This document shows positions 8,547 to 17,210 of a stretch of DNA of 64,000 bases, piece after piece. Position 1 is the first letter of the stretch. Each line of letters begins with the position of its first letter. The DNA lies in contig NZ_LWHQ01000022.1 in assembly GCF_001653715.1 (NCBI RefSeq), forward strand, positions 120,751 to 184,750, in the 5' to 3' direction. The notes under the pieces were generated by a model that had not been told where the DNA came from, did not search any database, and saw only the letters and a program-made list of their open reading frames with translations. The stretch comes from Methylobacterium platani (GTDB lineage: Bacteria > Pseudomonadota > Alphaproteobacteria > Rhizobiales > Beijerinckiaceae). The translations under genes and the position numbers were made by a program.

Positions 8547-9824
8547 ATGCAGCAGGACGAACGGACGGCCGACATCGTGGTGGTCGGCGGCGGGATGGTG
8601 GGCCTGTCCTCCGCCATCGCCCTCAAGGATCGCGGGCGGGACGTGGTCCTGTGCGATCCCGGCGAGGCGCGGGCGCGCACCTCCTACGGCAATGCCGGCG
8701 TGGTCAGCCGCGGCTCGATCTTCCCGATGTCGAGCCCCGCGCTCTGGGCCAAGCTGCCGGCCTATCTGCGCAACGCCGATGCCGGGCTTCGCCTGCGCCA
8801 CCTGCACCTGCTGCGGGTGATGCCGTGGGCCGCCCACTTCCTGGCGAGCGCCCGCACCTCGGCCTGGCGCCGGGCCGCCGACGCCCTGGCGCCGCTGACC
8901 AACGCCGCCTATCCCGAGCACAAGCGCCTCTCCGAGCGGGCCGGCGTGCCCCATCTCCTGCGCGAATGCGGCTGGGTGAAGCTCTACCGCACGGAGGAGG
9001 CCTTCGCCGGGGCGAGCCTGGAGCGCGAAATCCTGGCGGATCACGGCGTGCCGTTCGAGATCCTCGACGGCGCGGCGATCCAGGCGCTGGAGCCGGCGCT
9101 GATCCGGCCCTTCGCCCGGGCGATGCTGTTGCCCGAGACCGGTGCCGTCGCCGATCCGGGCGGTCTGGTCGAGGCCTGCGAAGCGCTGTTCGCCGGCCTC
9201 GGCGGGCGGACCCTGTGCACCACCGTGAGCCGCCTGGAGCCGACGGAAGAGGGCTGGCGCATCGTCCATCCGGGCGGCGTGGTGCGGGCGCGCCAGGTGG
9301 TGCTGGCGACGGGAGCGGCGGCGCACGAGCTCGCCCGGCCGCTCGGCTACCGCTTCGCCTTCGCGGCCGAGCGCGGCTATCACCGCCACTACGCGCTCCA
9401 GCCCGGCAGCCCGGCCCTGACCCGGCCGATCTACGACACCGGCGCCGCCTCGATCCTGTCGCCGATGGGCGAGGGCCGGGTGCGGGTGCTCTCCGGCGTC
9501 GAGGTCGCCGACCGTCACGCAGCACCGGATTACCGCCAGATCGAGGCGGCGGCGCGCGAGGCCGCCGGCACGGTGCGCCTCGGCCAGCCCCTCGACAACC
9601 GGCCCTGGCTCGGCTCGCGCCCCTCGACCCCCGACGGCCTGCCGGTGATCGGCCCGGCGCCGCGCCACGACGGCCTGATCTTCGCCTTCGGCCACGGCCA
9701 TATCGGCCTCTCGACCGGCCCGATCACCGGCCGGCTCGTCGCCGACCTCGCCACCGGCGAGGCACCCGCCGTTCCGGTGGCGCCGTTCGCGCCCGGGCGG
9801 CTCCTGGGCTGGCCGCGGCTCTAG
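8547..9824 (+). CDS. FAD-dependent amine/amino-acid oxidoreductase, DadA-like
   Basis: A 425-residue DAO-fold flavoprotein. The N-terminal dinucleotide-binding motif (VVVGGGMVGLSSAIAL) begins near residue 12, followed by a second conserved block with SYGNAGVVSRGS typical of D-amino acid dehydrogenase (DadA) relatives, and a C-terminal FAD contact (FAFGHGHIGLSTGP). DadA-type enzymes oxidise D-amino acids to 2-oxo acids and pass electrons to the membrane quinone pool. The start at 8547 is preferred over the ATG at 8514, which would add residues with no similarity. The gene follows an amidohydrolase on the same strand but with a 233-base repeat-filled gap. Confidence 0.82.
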   Translation: MQQDERTADIVVVGGGMVGLSSAIALKDRGRDVVLCDPGEARARTSYGNAGVVSRGSIFPMSSPALWAKLPAYLRNADAGLRLRHLHLLRVMPWAAHFLASARTSAWRRAADALAPLTNAAYPEHKRLSERAGVPHLLRECGWVKLYRTEEAFAGASLEREILADHGVPFEILDGAAIQALEPALIRPFARAMLLPETGAVADPGGLVEACEALFAGLGGRTLCTTVSRLEPTEEGWRIVHPGGVVRARQVVLATGAAAHELARPLGYRFAFAAERGYHRHYALQPGSPALTRPIYDTGAASILSPMGEGRVRVLSGVEVADRHAAPDYRQIEAAAREAAGTVRLGQPLDNRPWLGSRPSTPDGLPVIGPAPRHDGLIFAFGHGHIGLSTGPITGRLVADLATGEAPAVPVAPFAPGRLLGWPRL

Positions 9825-9912
9825 ACGGACGGTCCCGCCGCGCCCGCGCGTGACGGGACCAATGATAAGAAGCCGGCTAACGAGATGGTTTCCGGTGGAA
9901 AATATCGTCCCG

Positions 9913-11871
9913 TCACGCCAGGAAGCGAAGGCCGACTTCGGACCCGTGCTGGCGCATCACCTCGCAGGATTGCGCCGGCCGGTCCTCGACGTGCAGCACG
10001 ATCCGGGCCGGCAGCCGCACCGGCCGATCGAGCGCGATCTTGGCACCCGAGGCCGAGAGGTTCAGGACGACGCAGGTCATGGCCTCGACCGGCCCGGACC
10101 CGTCCGGCAGGGCGATCCGGGCCGACAGCGAGGTGCGGACGCGCTCCTGGATTCGCCGCTCCTCCAGGCCGACCAGCCACTCGTCGAGGTTGCCGGCGAT
10201 GTCGGCGACGCCCGCCGCGGTGACCTGGATGTTGGTGTTGACGTCGCCGCTCGTGCTGCGCTGGCGCTCGCTCGCGATGGCCGTCTCGACGATGAAGCCC
10301 TGGACCGTGTCGACCGCGCCGTAAATCGAGCCGAGCGCCTCGGCGACCTCGCGCGACACCGCCTGCATCGCGCCGATCTCGCCGGTGATCCGCCCCGTCG
10401 CCGCCTGGGCCTGGCCGGCGAGGTTCTTCACTTCCGCCGCCACCACCGCGAAGCCGCGGCCGGCCGCCCCGGCGCGGGCGGCCTCGATGGTGGCGTTCAA
10501 GGCCAGGAGGTTGATCTGCTCGGCGATGGCGGTGATCGCCTCGACGACGCCGTTCATCGCCTGGGCGGCCTCGTCGAGCTGCGCCGTGGCGCGGCTCGCC
10601 TTGCCCATCCGCTCCTGGATCGCCTCGACCGCCTCGCGCGACTGGCCCATCCGGCCCGCGATCGCCTCCGAGGTGCGGTACAGCTCCTCCGAGGCCGCCG
10701 CCACCGCCTGGACCCGGGTCAGGGTCGTCTCGGTCGCCGCGATCGCGCGGGACCGCACGCTCATGCTGTGGGTGACGTCGGTGGCGAACTTGATGACCTT
10801 GCAGGGGCGCCCGTTGAGGTCGAGGACGGGATTGTAGGTCGCCTGGATCCAGACCTCGCGGCCGCCCTTGCCGATGCGCTGGTAGACCGCGGCGGAGTAG
10901 CGCCCGGCCCGCAAGCCGTCCCAGAACTCGGCGTAGCTCCGGCTCTCGGCCTGGTCGGGGGTGACGAACATGCGGTGGTGGCGGCCGACGATCTCGTGCA
11001 GCCCGTAGCCCATGGCAGTCAGGAAATGGCCGTTGGCATCCAGGATGGTGCCGTCCATGTCGAACTCGATCACCGCCTGCGAGCGGAGCGCCGCCTCGAT
11101 CTTGCCGGCCGTGTCGGCCGCCTCCTGCTTGGCGGCGGTGATGTCGGCGGCGTACTTCACGATCTTGACCGTGCGGCCGGTCGCGTCGAGGATCGGGTTG
11201 TAGGTCGCCTGGATCCAGACCTCGTTGCCGTCCTTGCCCCGGCGCTTGAACTCGCCCGCATGGTACTCGCCGCGCGAGAGCCGCGCCCAGAAATCGCGGT
11301 AATCCGGCGACTCGGCCTCCTCCGCCGTGACGAACATGCGGTGGTTGCGCCCGCGCACCTCGTCGAGGCCGTAGCCCATCGCCGCGAGGAAATGCGGGTT
11401 GGCGTCGAGGATCGTCCCGTCGGGGGCGAAGTGGATCACCGCCTGCGAGCGGTTGATCGCCGTGATCTGGCCGGCGGCATCGGTCGCGGCCTGCTTCTCG
11501 GCGGTGATGTCGAGGGCGAATTTCACGATCCGGACCGGCCGGCCGCGGGCGTCGAGCACCGGGTTGTAGCTGGCGCGGATCCACACCTCGCGGCCGCCCT
11601 TGGCCAGGCGCCGGAACTCGGCGCTCTGGATCTCGCCCCGGCGCAGGGTGTCCCAGAACGCCTCGTAGGCGGGATCCGCCGCCTCGGCGCGGTCGACGAA
11701 CAGGCGGTGGTGGCGGCCGCGCACCTCGTCGAGGCCGTAGCCCATCAGCTGCAGGAAATTCTCGTTCGCCTCGATCACGATGCCGTTGAGGTCGAAGGCG
11801 ACGAACGCCTGCGACCGCTCGATGGCGTCCAGCTTGGCGGCGGTGCTGGCGCGGCGCGCGGAGGCGAACAT
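9913..11871 (-). CDS. Soluble methyl-accepting chemotaxis protein with three PAS domains and a PilZ tail
   Basis: A 652-residue chemoreceptor without transmembrane segments. It begins with three tandem PAS domains in a strict 122-residue period (about 16-137, 138-259, 260-375), each containing GYGLxExxGRxHRxFV and EVWI(R/Q)A(T/S)YNP. Then follow an MCP signalling domain (about 390-560, hairpin tip region with EQINLLALNATIEAARAG) and a C-terminal PilZ domain with RxxxR and NLSASG motifs that can bind cyclic di-GMP. Cytoplasmic PAS receptors usually report redox or ligand state. A hybrid kinase gene lies just upstream on the same strand. Confidence 0.92.
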   Translation of the reverse strand: MFASARRASTAAKLDAIERSQAFVAFDLNGIVIEANENFLQLMGYGLDEVRGRHHRLFVDRAEAADPAYEAFWDTLRRGEIQSAEFRRLAKGGREVWIRASYNPVLDARGRPVRIVKFALDITAEKQAATDAAGQITAINRSQAVIHFAPDGTILDANPHFLAAMGYGLDEVRGRNHRMFVTAEEAESPDYRDFWARLSRGEYHAGEFKRRGKDGNEVWIQATYNPILDATGRTVKIVKYAADITAAKQEAADTAGKIEAALRSQAVIEFDMDGTILDANGHFLTAMGYGLHEIVGRHHRMFVTPDQAESRSYAEFWDGLRAGRYSAAVYQRIGKGGREVWIQATYNPVLDLNGRPCKVIKFATDVTHSMSVRSRAIAATETTLTRVQAVAAASEELYRTSEAIAGRMGQSREAVEAIQERMGKASRATAQLDEAAQAMNGVVEAITAIAEQINLLALNATIEAARAGAAGRGFAVVAAEVKNLAGQAQAATGRITGEIGAMQAVSREVAEALGSIYGAVDTVQGFIVETAIASERQRSTSGDVNTNIQVTAAGVADIAGNLDEWLVGLEERRIQERVRTSLSARIALPDGSGPVEAMTCVVLNLSASGAKIALDRPVRLPARIVLHVEDRPAQSCEVMRQHGSEVGLRFLA

Positions 11872-11981
11872 GGGGGGCCTTCCCGGAAGGTCTTGGGCGT
11901 CCTCTCTCTTGCGCCCGAGGGGATTAATTCCAGGTAACGTAGCGGCATCCCGCGTCCCGACGTCGCGGCGCCGGCGCGGTA

Positions 11982-14123
11982 TCAGGCGAGGGCGAGCATC
12001 TCGCGGATGCGCAGGGCCAGGGCCTCGACCACGAAGGGCTTGGTCAGCACGGCGGTGCCGGGTTCGAGCCGGCCCGGGCCGAGCGCCGCGGTCTCGGCGT
12101 AGCCGGTGATGAACAGCACCTTCAGGCCCGGCCGCCGCACCCGGCCCGCATCGGCCATCTGGCGGCCGTTCATGCCGCCGGGCAGGCCGACATCGGTGAC
12201 GACGAGGTCGATGCGGACCTCCGATTGCAGCACCTTGAGGCCGGCCGCGCCGTCGGCCGCCTCGATGGCGGTGTAGCCGAGATCCTCCAGCACCTCGGTC
12301 ACCAGCATCCGCACGGTCGGCTCGTCGTCGACGATCAGCACCGTCTCGCCCCGCTCGGCCCGGGGCGCCTCGGCGAGGCGCGCCTCCGCCGCCTCCCGCT
12401 CCGAGGCGCCGTCGTGGCGCGGCAGGAGGAGGCGCACCGTGGTGCCCTGCCCCACCGCCGAGGCGATGCGCACCTGCCCGCCCGATTGCTGGGTGAAGCC
12501 GTAGATCATCGACAGCCCCAGGCCCGTGCCCTGGCCGAGGGGCTTCGTCGTGAAGAACGGGTCGAAGGCGCGCTGGATCACCTCCGGCGCCATGCCGGCG
12601 CCGGTATCGGAGACGGCAAGCGACAGGTAGTCGCCGGGCGGGACCTCGTGCGCGCGCGCCGCCGCCGCGTCGAGGTCGAGGTTGGCGGTCTCGATCGCGA
12701 TGCGCCCGCCGTCGGGCATCGCGTCGCGGGCGTTGAGGCACAGGTTGAGCAGCGCGTTCTCGAGCTGCGGCGGGTCGACGAGGACGGTCCAGAGGTCGGG
12801 GGCGGCCTCGACCGCGATCTCGATCGCCGGGCCGACGGTGCGCCGGATCAGCTCCGCCATCCCGGCGACGAGGTGGTTGACGTCGGTGGGCCGGGGATCG
12901 AGCGTCTGGCGGCGCGAGAAGGCGAGGAGCCGGTGGGTCAGCGCCGCGGCGCGCCGGGCCGCCCCTTGCGCCGCCGTCATGTAGCGGTCGACGTCCTTGA
13001 GCCGCCCCTGCCCGATGCGGGTCTGCATCAGCTCGAGCGAGCCCGAGATGCCGGCGAGCAGGTTGTTGAAGTCGTGGGCGAGCCCCCCGGTGAGCTGGCC
13101 CACCGCCTCCATCTTCTGCGACTGGCGCAGCGCCTCCTCGGCCCGCATCAGCTCGGCGGTGCGCTCCGCCACCTGCTGCTCCAGCGTCTCTGTCAGGGCC
13201 CGCAGCTGGGCGATCGCGCGGTCGCGCTCGGCCTCGACGGCGCGGCGCTCGTCGACGTCGATGAGGACTCCGGGAAAGCTCAGCGGCGTGCCGTCGGGGG
13301 CGTGGTCGACCCGCCCGTTCGCCTCCAGCCAGTAGTAGTTCCCGTCGGCGCGCCGCGTGCGGTACTGGTGCGCGTAGGCGCCGCCCCGGATCACCACCGC
13401 GTCGATCGCCGCGATCAGGCCGGCCCGGTCGTCGGGATGGACCGTCTCGATCACCTGCTCCAGGCTCAGGCCCTCGCGGCCCAGGGTCGGGTCGAGGCCG
13501 AAGCTGCGGGCGAAGGCCTCGTCGACGGTGAAGCGGTCGGTCGGCAGGTCCCAGAACCAGGTGCCGATGATCGCCCCGGCGCCGAGGGCGAGCTGGACCC
13601 GCTGGATGTTCTCCCGGGCGACCGCCTCGCTCTCCCGCAAGCGCCGGGTCGCCGTCACCTGCGCGGTGGTCTCGTTGGTGAGGATGAACAGGCCGGCGAC
13701 GCCGCCCGCGCCGTCGAGGACGCGCGAGTAGGAGAAGGTCCACCAGGTGTCGGCCTCGCCCCGGTCGGTGCCGAGCTTCCACGGCAGGTCGACGAAGCGC
13801 CGGCTGCGTCCCGCCAGGGCGTCGTCGATGATGGGCTTGGCCTGCTCCCAGCCGTCGGCCCAGACCCGGTCGAAGCGCTCCCCCATCGCCCAGTCGAGGC
13901 GGGGCCCGAGCAGCGGGAAGTAGGTCTCGTTGAAGAAGAAATGCAGGTCCGGGCCCCAGGCCAGGATCATGCTCTCGGGCGAGTTCAGCACCAGGCTCAG
14001 CGCCGTGCGCAGGGCCTCGGGCCAGGTTCCGGGGGGGCCGAGCGGATGACCCGACCAGTCGCGCGCGCGGATCATCGCGGCGGCGCGGCCGCCGCCGGCC
14101 AGGAACGGAAGGGGGTCGCTCAT
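11982..14123 (-). CDS. Hybrid sensor histidine kinase / response regulator with PAS domains
   Basis: A 713-residue soluble hybrid kinase. Two PAS-like sensory regions (about 15-165 and 180-300, the second with the PAC-like RxADGNYYWLE segment) precede a HisKA domain with phospho-acceptor motif GLAHDFNNLL, an HATPase domain (N box NLCLNARDAM, G1 DTGAGM, F box FDPFFTTK, G2 GTGLGL) and a C-terminal receiver domain (IVDDEPTVR, acceptor Asp in VVTDVGLPG, Lys in TKPF). The start at 14123 (MSDPLPF) is preferred to 14156. It is encoded upstream of and in the same orientation as the chemoreceptor, 110 bases apart. Its signal and target are unknown. Confidence 0.9.
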   Translation of the reverse strand: MSDPLPFLAGGGRAAAMIRARDWSGHPLGPPGTWPEALRTALSLVLNSPESMILAWGPDLHFFFNETYFPLLGPRLDWAMGERFDRVWADGWEQAKPIIDDALAGRSRRFVDLPWKLGTDRGEADTWWTFSYSRVLDGAGGVAGLFILTNETTAQVTATRRLRESEAVARENIQRVQLALGAGAIIGTWFWDLPTDRFTVDEAFARSFGLDPTLGREGLSLEQVIETVHPDDRAGLIAAIDAVVIRGGAYAHQYRTRRADGNYYWLEANGRVDHAPDGTPLSFPGVLIDVDERRAVEAERDRAIAQLRALTETLEQQVAERTAELMRAEEALRQSQKMEAVGQLTGGLAHDFNNLLAGISGSLELMQTRIGQGRLKDVDRYMTAAQGAARRAAALTHRLLAFSRRQTLDPRPTDVNHLVAGMAELIRRTVGPAIEIAVEAAPDLWTVLVDPPQLENALLNLCLNARDAMPDGGRIAIETANLDLDAAAARAHEVPPGDYLSLAVSDTGAGMAPEVIQRAFDPFFTTKPLGQGTGLGLSMIYGFTQQSGGQVRIASAVGQGTTVRLLLPRHDGASEREAAEARLAEAPRAERGETVLIVDDEPTVRMLVTEVLEDLGYTAIEAADGAAGLKVLQSEVRIDLVVTDVGLPGGMNGRQMADAGRVRRPGLKVLFITGYAETAALGPGRLEPGTAVLTKPFVVEALALRIREMLALA

Positions 14124-14330
14124 CGGCGTCGCGGCGAGTCCACGGAAGGCAGGCACGCAGGCGAGGGAGGCGTCGGCCGTCCCGGCGCGGCCGGTGGTGA
14201 GAGTCGCGCCTTATCGCCCGAAGCGGCCGATTCGGCAAAGCCGTCCGCGATGGCGGGAGGGCCGCGCTTTTGGCAGGATCGGCCCCGGCGCAGGACCGCC
14301 GCGGGGCGGGAGCCGCCGGGAGGGGACCCG

Positions 14331-15962
14331 ATGGCCCATTTCATCAACGACCGCGCCGCCCTGGTGGCGGAGGCGGTGGACGGCCTCGTCGCGATCAGCG
14401 GCGGGCGGCTCGCCCGGCTCGACGGCGACCCGGCGATCCGGGTCGTGCTGCGGGCCGACTGGCGCGCCGACCGGGTCGCGGTCGTCTCCGGCGGCGGCGC
14501 GGGCCACGAGCCGGCCCATGCGGGCTTCGTCGGGCGGGGCCTGCTCACCGCGGCGGTCTGCGGCGACGTGTTCGCCTCGCCCTCCGTCGACGCGGTGCTG
14601 GCGGGGATCCTGGCGGTGACCGGGCCGGCGGGCTGTCTCGTCATCATCAAGAACTACGCCGGCGACCGGCTGAACTTCGGCCTCGCCGCCGAGCGGGCGC
14701 GCGCCCGCGGGCTCATGGTCGAGACGGTCACGGTCGCCGACGACGTCGCGATCCCGGGGGCGGCGCAACCCCGCGGCGTCGCCGGCACGCTCCTGGTGCA
14801 CAAGGCGGCGGGCCACGCCGCCGAGGCCGGCCGTCCGCTCCCCGAGGTGGCGGCGGCGGCGCGGGCGGCGGCCGGGGGCGTCAAGTCCCTCGGCATCGCG
14901 GTCTCCGGCTGCACGATGCTGGGCGGGCGCGCGGAGGCGCGCCTCGCTCCCGGCGAGGCGGAGCTCGGTCTCGGCATCCACGGCGAGCCCGGCATCGAGC
15001 GCATCGCCCTGCCGCCGGCCGCAGCGCTGGCCCGCCTGATGACGGCGCGCCTCGCCGAGGCGCTGCCGGCGGACGGGCCGCTGGCCCTCCTCGTCAACGA
15101 TCTCGGCGGCACGACGGCGCTGGAGATGCAGGTGCTGACCCGCGCGGTCCTGGCGACGCCGCTGGGCGCCCGGGTGCGCCTGCTCCTCGGGCCGGCCGCC
15201 GCGATGACCGCCCTCGACATGCACGGGGCCTCGCTCTCGCTGATGCCCCTCGACGCCGCGACGGAACGGGCGCTCGCCGCCCCGACCGATGCGCCGGCCT
15301 GGCCGCCCGCCCGGCCGGTCGGCGCGCCGGCGACGCGCCCCCTGCCCGACGGCCTCGGCCGGGGTCCGGCGCCGACGCCGTCGTCCGATCCCGCGGTGGC
15401 GCGGGCGATCACGGCCGTCTGCACCGCCCTGATCGGAGCGGAGGCGGAGCTCAACGCCCTCGATGCCCGGGTCGGGGACGGGGATACCGGCACGACCTTC
15501 GCCGCGGCGGCCCGCGCCGTGCTCGCCGATCTCGACCGGCTGCCGCAGGCCGAGCCCGCCGCCCTGTGCCGCGCCCTCGCCGACCGCCTCGGCCGGGTGG
15601 CCGGCGGATCGAGCGGGGTGCTGATGTCGATCTTCTTCGAGGCGGCGGGCGCGGGCCTCGCCGCAGGGGCGGGCTGGCCGGCGGCTTTCGACGAGGGTGC
15701 GGTCCGGCTCCAGGCCCATGGCGGCGCGCGGCCGGGCGACCGCACGCTCCTCGACGCCCTGGTGCCGGCCCTCCAGGCCCTGCGCTCCGGCGGCCTCGCC
15801 GCGGCGGCGCGGGCGGCCGCAGACGGTGCCGCCGCCACCGCCGGCATGACCCGGGCCGGGACCGGCCGGTCGAGCTATCTCGCCGCCGCCGACCTCGCCG
15901 GGGTGGAGGATCCCGGTGCGGTCGCGGTGTCGCGGGGCTTCACCGCGCTGGCGACCGGTTGA
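14331..15962 (+). CDS. ATP-dependent dihydroxyacetone kinase (fused DhaK-DhaL domains)
   Basis: A 543-residue single-chain kinase that phosphorylates dihydroxyacetone, and often glyceraldehyde, with ATP. The DhaK domain (residues 1-~325) shows the substrate-binding block GGGAGHEPAHAGFVGRG and the catalytic His217 in GIHGEPG, which forms a covalent hemiaminal with the substrate in this family. After a Pro/Ala linker the DhaL domain (~355-540) carries the ATP/Mg signature GDGDTG and GRSSYL. Fused DhaK-DhaL proteins use ATP, unlike PEP-dependent three-subunit systems. A clean AGGGGA ribosome-binding site precedes the ATG. A perfect palindrome follows the stop. Confidence 0.92.
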   Translation: MAHFINDRAALVAEAVDGLVAISGGRLARLDGDPAIRVVLRADWRADRVAVVSGGGAGHEPAHAGFVGRGLLTAAVCGDVFASPSVDAVLAGILAVTGPAGCLVIIKNYAGDRLNFGLAAERARARGLMVETVTVADDVAIPGAAQPRGVAGTLLVHKAAGHAAEAGRPLPEVAAAARAAAGGVKSLGIAVSGCTMLGGRAEARLAPGEAELGLGIHGEPGIERIALPPAAALARLMTARLAEALPADGPLALLVNDLGGTTALEMQVLTRAVLATPLGARVRLLLGPAAAMTALDMHGASLSLMPLDAATERALAAPTDAPAWPPARPVGAPATRPLPDGLGRGPAPTPSSDPAVARAITAVCTALIGAEAELNALDARVGDGDTGTTFAAAARAVLADLDRLPQAEPAALCRALADRLGRVAGGSSGVLMSIFFEAAGAGLAAGAGWPAAFDEGAVRLQAHGGARPGDRTLLDALVPALQALRSGGLAAAARAAADGAAATAGMTRAGTGRSSYLAAADLAGVEDPGAVAVSRGFTALATG

Positions 15963-15968
15963 GACAGC

Positions 15969-16000
15969 AGCGCCGTCGAACGGATCCGTTCGACGGCGCT
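15969..16000. repeat. Perfect 32-base palindrome downstream of the dihydroxyacetone kinase gene (repeat copy 2)
   Basis: AGCGCCGTCGAACGGA is followed directly by its exact reverse complement, beginning 7 bases after the kinase stop codon. It could act as a transcription terminator, though no T-run follows. Together with 16001-16020 it is an inverted copy of the repeat at 6851-6898, so it is more than a simple terminator. Confidence 0.7.
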
Positions 16001-16033
16001 GGCCGAGCCCGCAAGGTCTCCTGTTCATTGCGC

Positions 16034-16170
16034 CGGCGCCGATGCGCCGGACGCCTCGGCATCGACGGGTCGATGCCGAGGCGCGAGGGCAAGGCGCGTG
16101 GATACGAGACCGTCGCGCGCCCGCATGACACGCCGAGGCGGGCGCGTTCGGCGCATCGGCGCCGGGGGGA
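16034..16170. repeat. Composite palindromic element in the dhaK-mucR gap
   Basis: CGGCGCCGATGCGCCGG (16034-16050) is matched by its reverse complement at about 16154-16170. Inside lies a hairpin made of GCCTCGGCATCGAC, two bases, and GTCGATGCCGAGGC (16053-16082), a perfect 14-base stem. The element fills the gap between the convergent kinase and MucR-type genes, so it may also terminate both transcripts. Confidence 0.6.
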
Positions 16171-16185
16171 GACGGCGTCGCGGGC

Positions 16186-16737
16186 TCAGCCGCGGCGGCC
16201 GCGGCGGGGCTTGCCGTCGGTCGGGTTCTCGGGAGCCGGGGCGGCCTCGACCTCCGGCTCGGGGGCAGGCGCGGTGTCGTTCCCGATCGCCTCGCCGGCC
16301 TCGTCGTCGGGCCGCGCGGCGCTGCGGCGGCGCTGCTGGCCGAGGCCGAGCGAGCGTGCCAGCTCCGAGCGCTGCTCGGAATAGCTCGCCGAGGTCATCG
16401 GGTAATCGTGGGGCAGGCCCCATTTCTGCCGGTAGGCCTCCGGGGTCAGGCCCCGCAAGGTGAGGTGACGGCGCAGCGTCTTGTACGACTTGCCGTCCTC
16501 GAAGCTGATCAGGAAGTCGTGGGTGATCGAGCGGCGGATCTCGCCCGGGGTCGCCTTCGGATGCGGCGGCTCCGGGGCAGCTTTGCCGCCTTGCGCCATC
16601 TCGTTCAACGCCGCGAAGACGTCGGCGATCAGCTTCGGCAGCTCGGCGCTCTGGAGATGGTTGCTGCTGACATAGGCAGAGATGATGTCGGCTGTCAGCG
16701 TAACGATCTGATCGTGAGTGTTGGCAGTCTCGTCCAT
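16186..16737 (-). CDS. Ros/MucR-family transcriptional regulator without a complete zinc site
   Basis: A 183-residue MucR/Ros protein, a class of alphaproteobacterial regulator that binds AT-rich DNA and controls envelope, motility and symbiosis or virulence genes. The family core is clear: an N-terminal helical oligomerisation region (TADIISAYVSSNHL, ~15-28), then the zinc-finger-like DNA-binding domain (~70-125, with LRRHLTLRGLTPEAYRQKWG and LPHDYPM). The usual Cys and final His ligand positions are Ser78 and Gly96, with Asp81 and His91 present. A Pro/Glu-rich tail ends in basic residues. The start at 16737 (MDETAN) matches family starts. Zn-free Ros homologues are known in Mesorhizobium loti. 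Confidence 0.9.
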   Translation of the reverse strand: MDETANTHDQIVTLTADIISAYVSSNHLQSAELPKLIADVFAALNEMAQGGKAAPEPPHPKATPGEIRRSITHDFLISFEDGKSYKTLRRHLTLRGLTPEAYRQKWGLPHDYPMTSASYSEQRSELARSLGLGQQRRRSAARPDDEAGEAIGNDTAPAPEPEVEAAPAPENPTDGKPRRGRRG

Positions 16738-17000
16738 GCCTGCGCGCTCGGGAATCACTGCAAATCGGTTCCATACCCTTAAGTTCGCGTTGGCCAGGAA
16801 GGCAAGAATTATCTTTCCAGAAAACCGCTTTCTCACGGGAATCCGCCGTTTGACATAACAGGGGACGGCGAGATCGACGGCCGTGCTGGCCGGTCGCACG
16901 CTGCGGCTGCCGGAACCGGGCCCGGTCACCGCGGTTCTCCCGCGGGAGCCGACGAATCTCCCCTTTGCCGGCTCCTCTCGTCCTCTCGAAGGAATCGCGG

Positions 17001-17210
17001 ATGCGCGTCGTCGTCGACCTGAATCGCTGCCAGGCCTACGCCCAGTGCTGCTACGCGGCGCCGGAGCGCTTCGTGCTGCGGGGCAACGAGATCCTGGTCT
17101 ACGATCCGGCGCCGCCCGCGGCGGACCGTGCGGCGATCGAGCGGGCGGTGCAGGCCTGCCCGGTCCGCGCGATCCGGGTCGAGCACGACGCCCCGGCGGG
17201 CGCGGCGTGA
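17001..17210 (+). CDS. [3Fe-4S]-type ferredoxin of a P450 system
   Basis: A 69-residue small ferredoxin. Three cysteines can ligate a cluster: Cys10, Cys16 and Cys53 (in ACPVRAI); the position of the fourth ligand is Tyr13, so a [3Fe-4S] cluster is expected, as in many ferredoxins that serve bacterial P450s. Cys17 is an extra, probably non-ligand residue. The gene overlaps the reductase gene by 4 bases (GTGA) and is followed by the P450, giving a complete electron chain. A GAAGGA ribosome-binding site lies just upstream. A TTGACA hexamer at 16850-16855 may belong to its promoter, but no good -10 partner is evident. Confidence 0.9.
   Translation: MRVVVDLNRCQAYAQCCYAAPERFVLRGNEILVYDPAPPAADRAAIERAVQACPVRAIRVEHDAPAGAA

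Noticed and set aside
9913..14238. A single 1,441-codon minus-strand open frame spanning two genes
   Set aside because: The left half is the true chemoreceptor; the right half is an out-of-frame shadow of the hybrid kinase, with Arg/Pro-rich sequence and no motifs.
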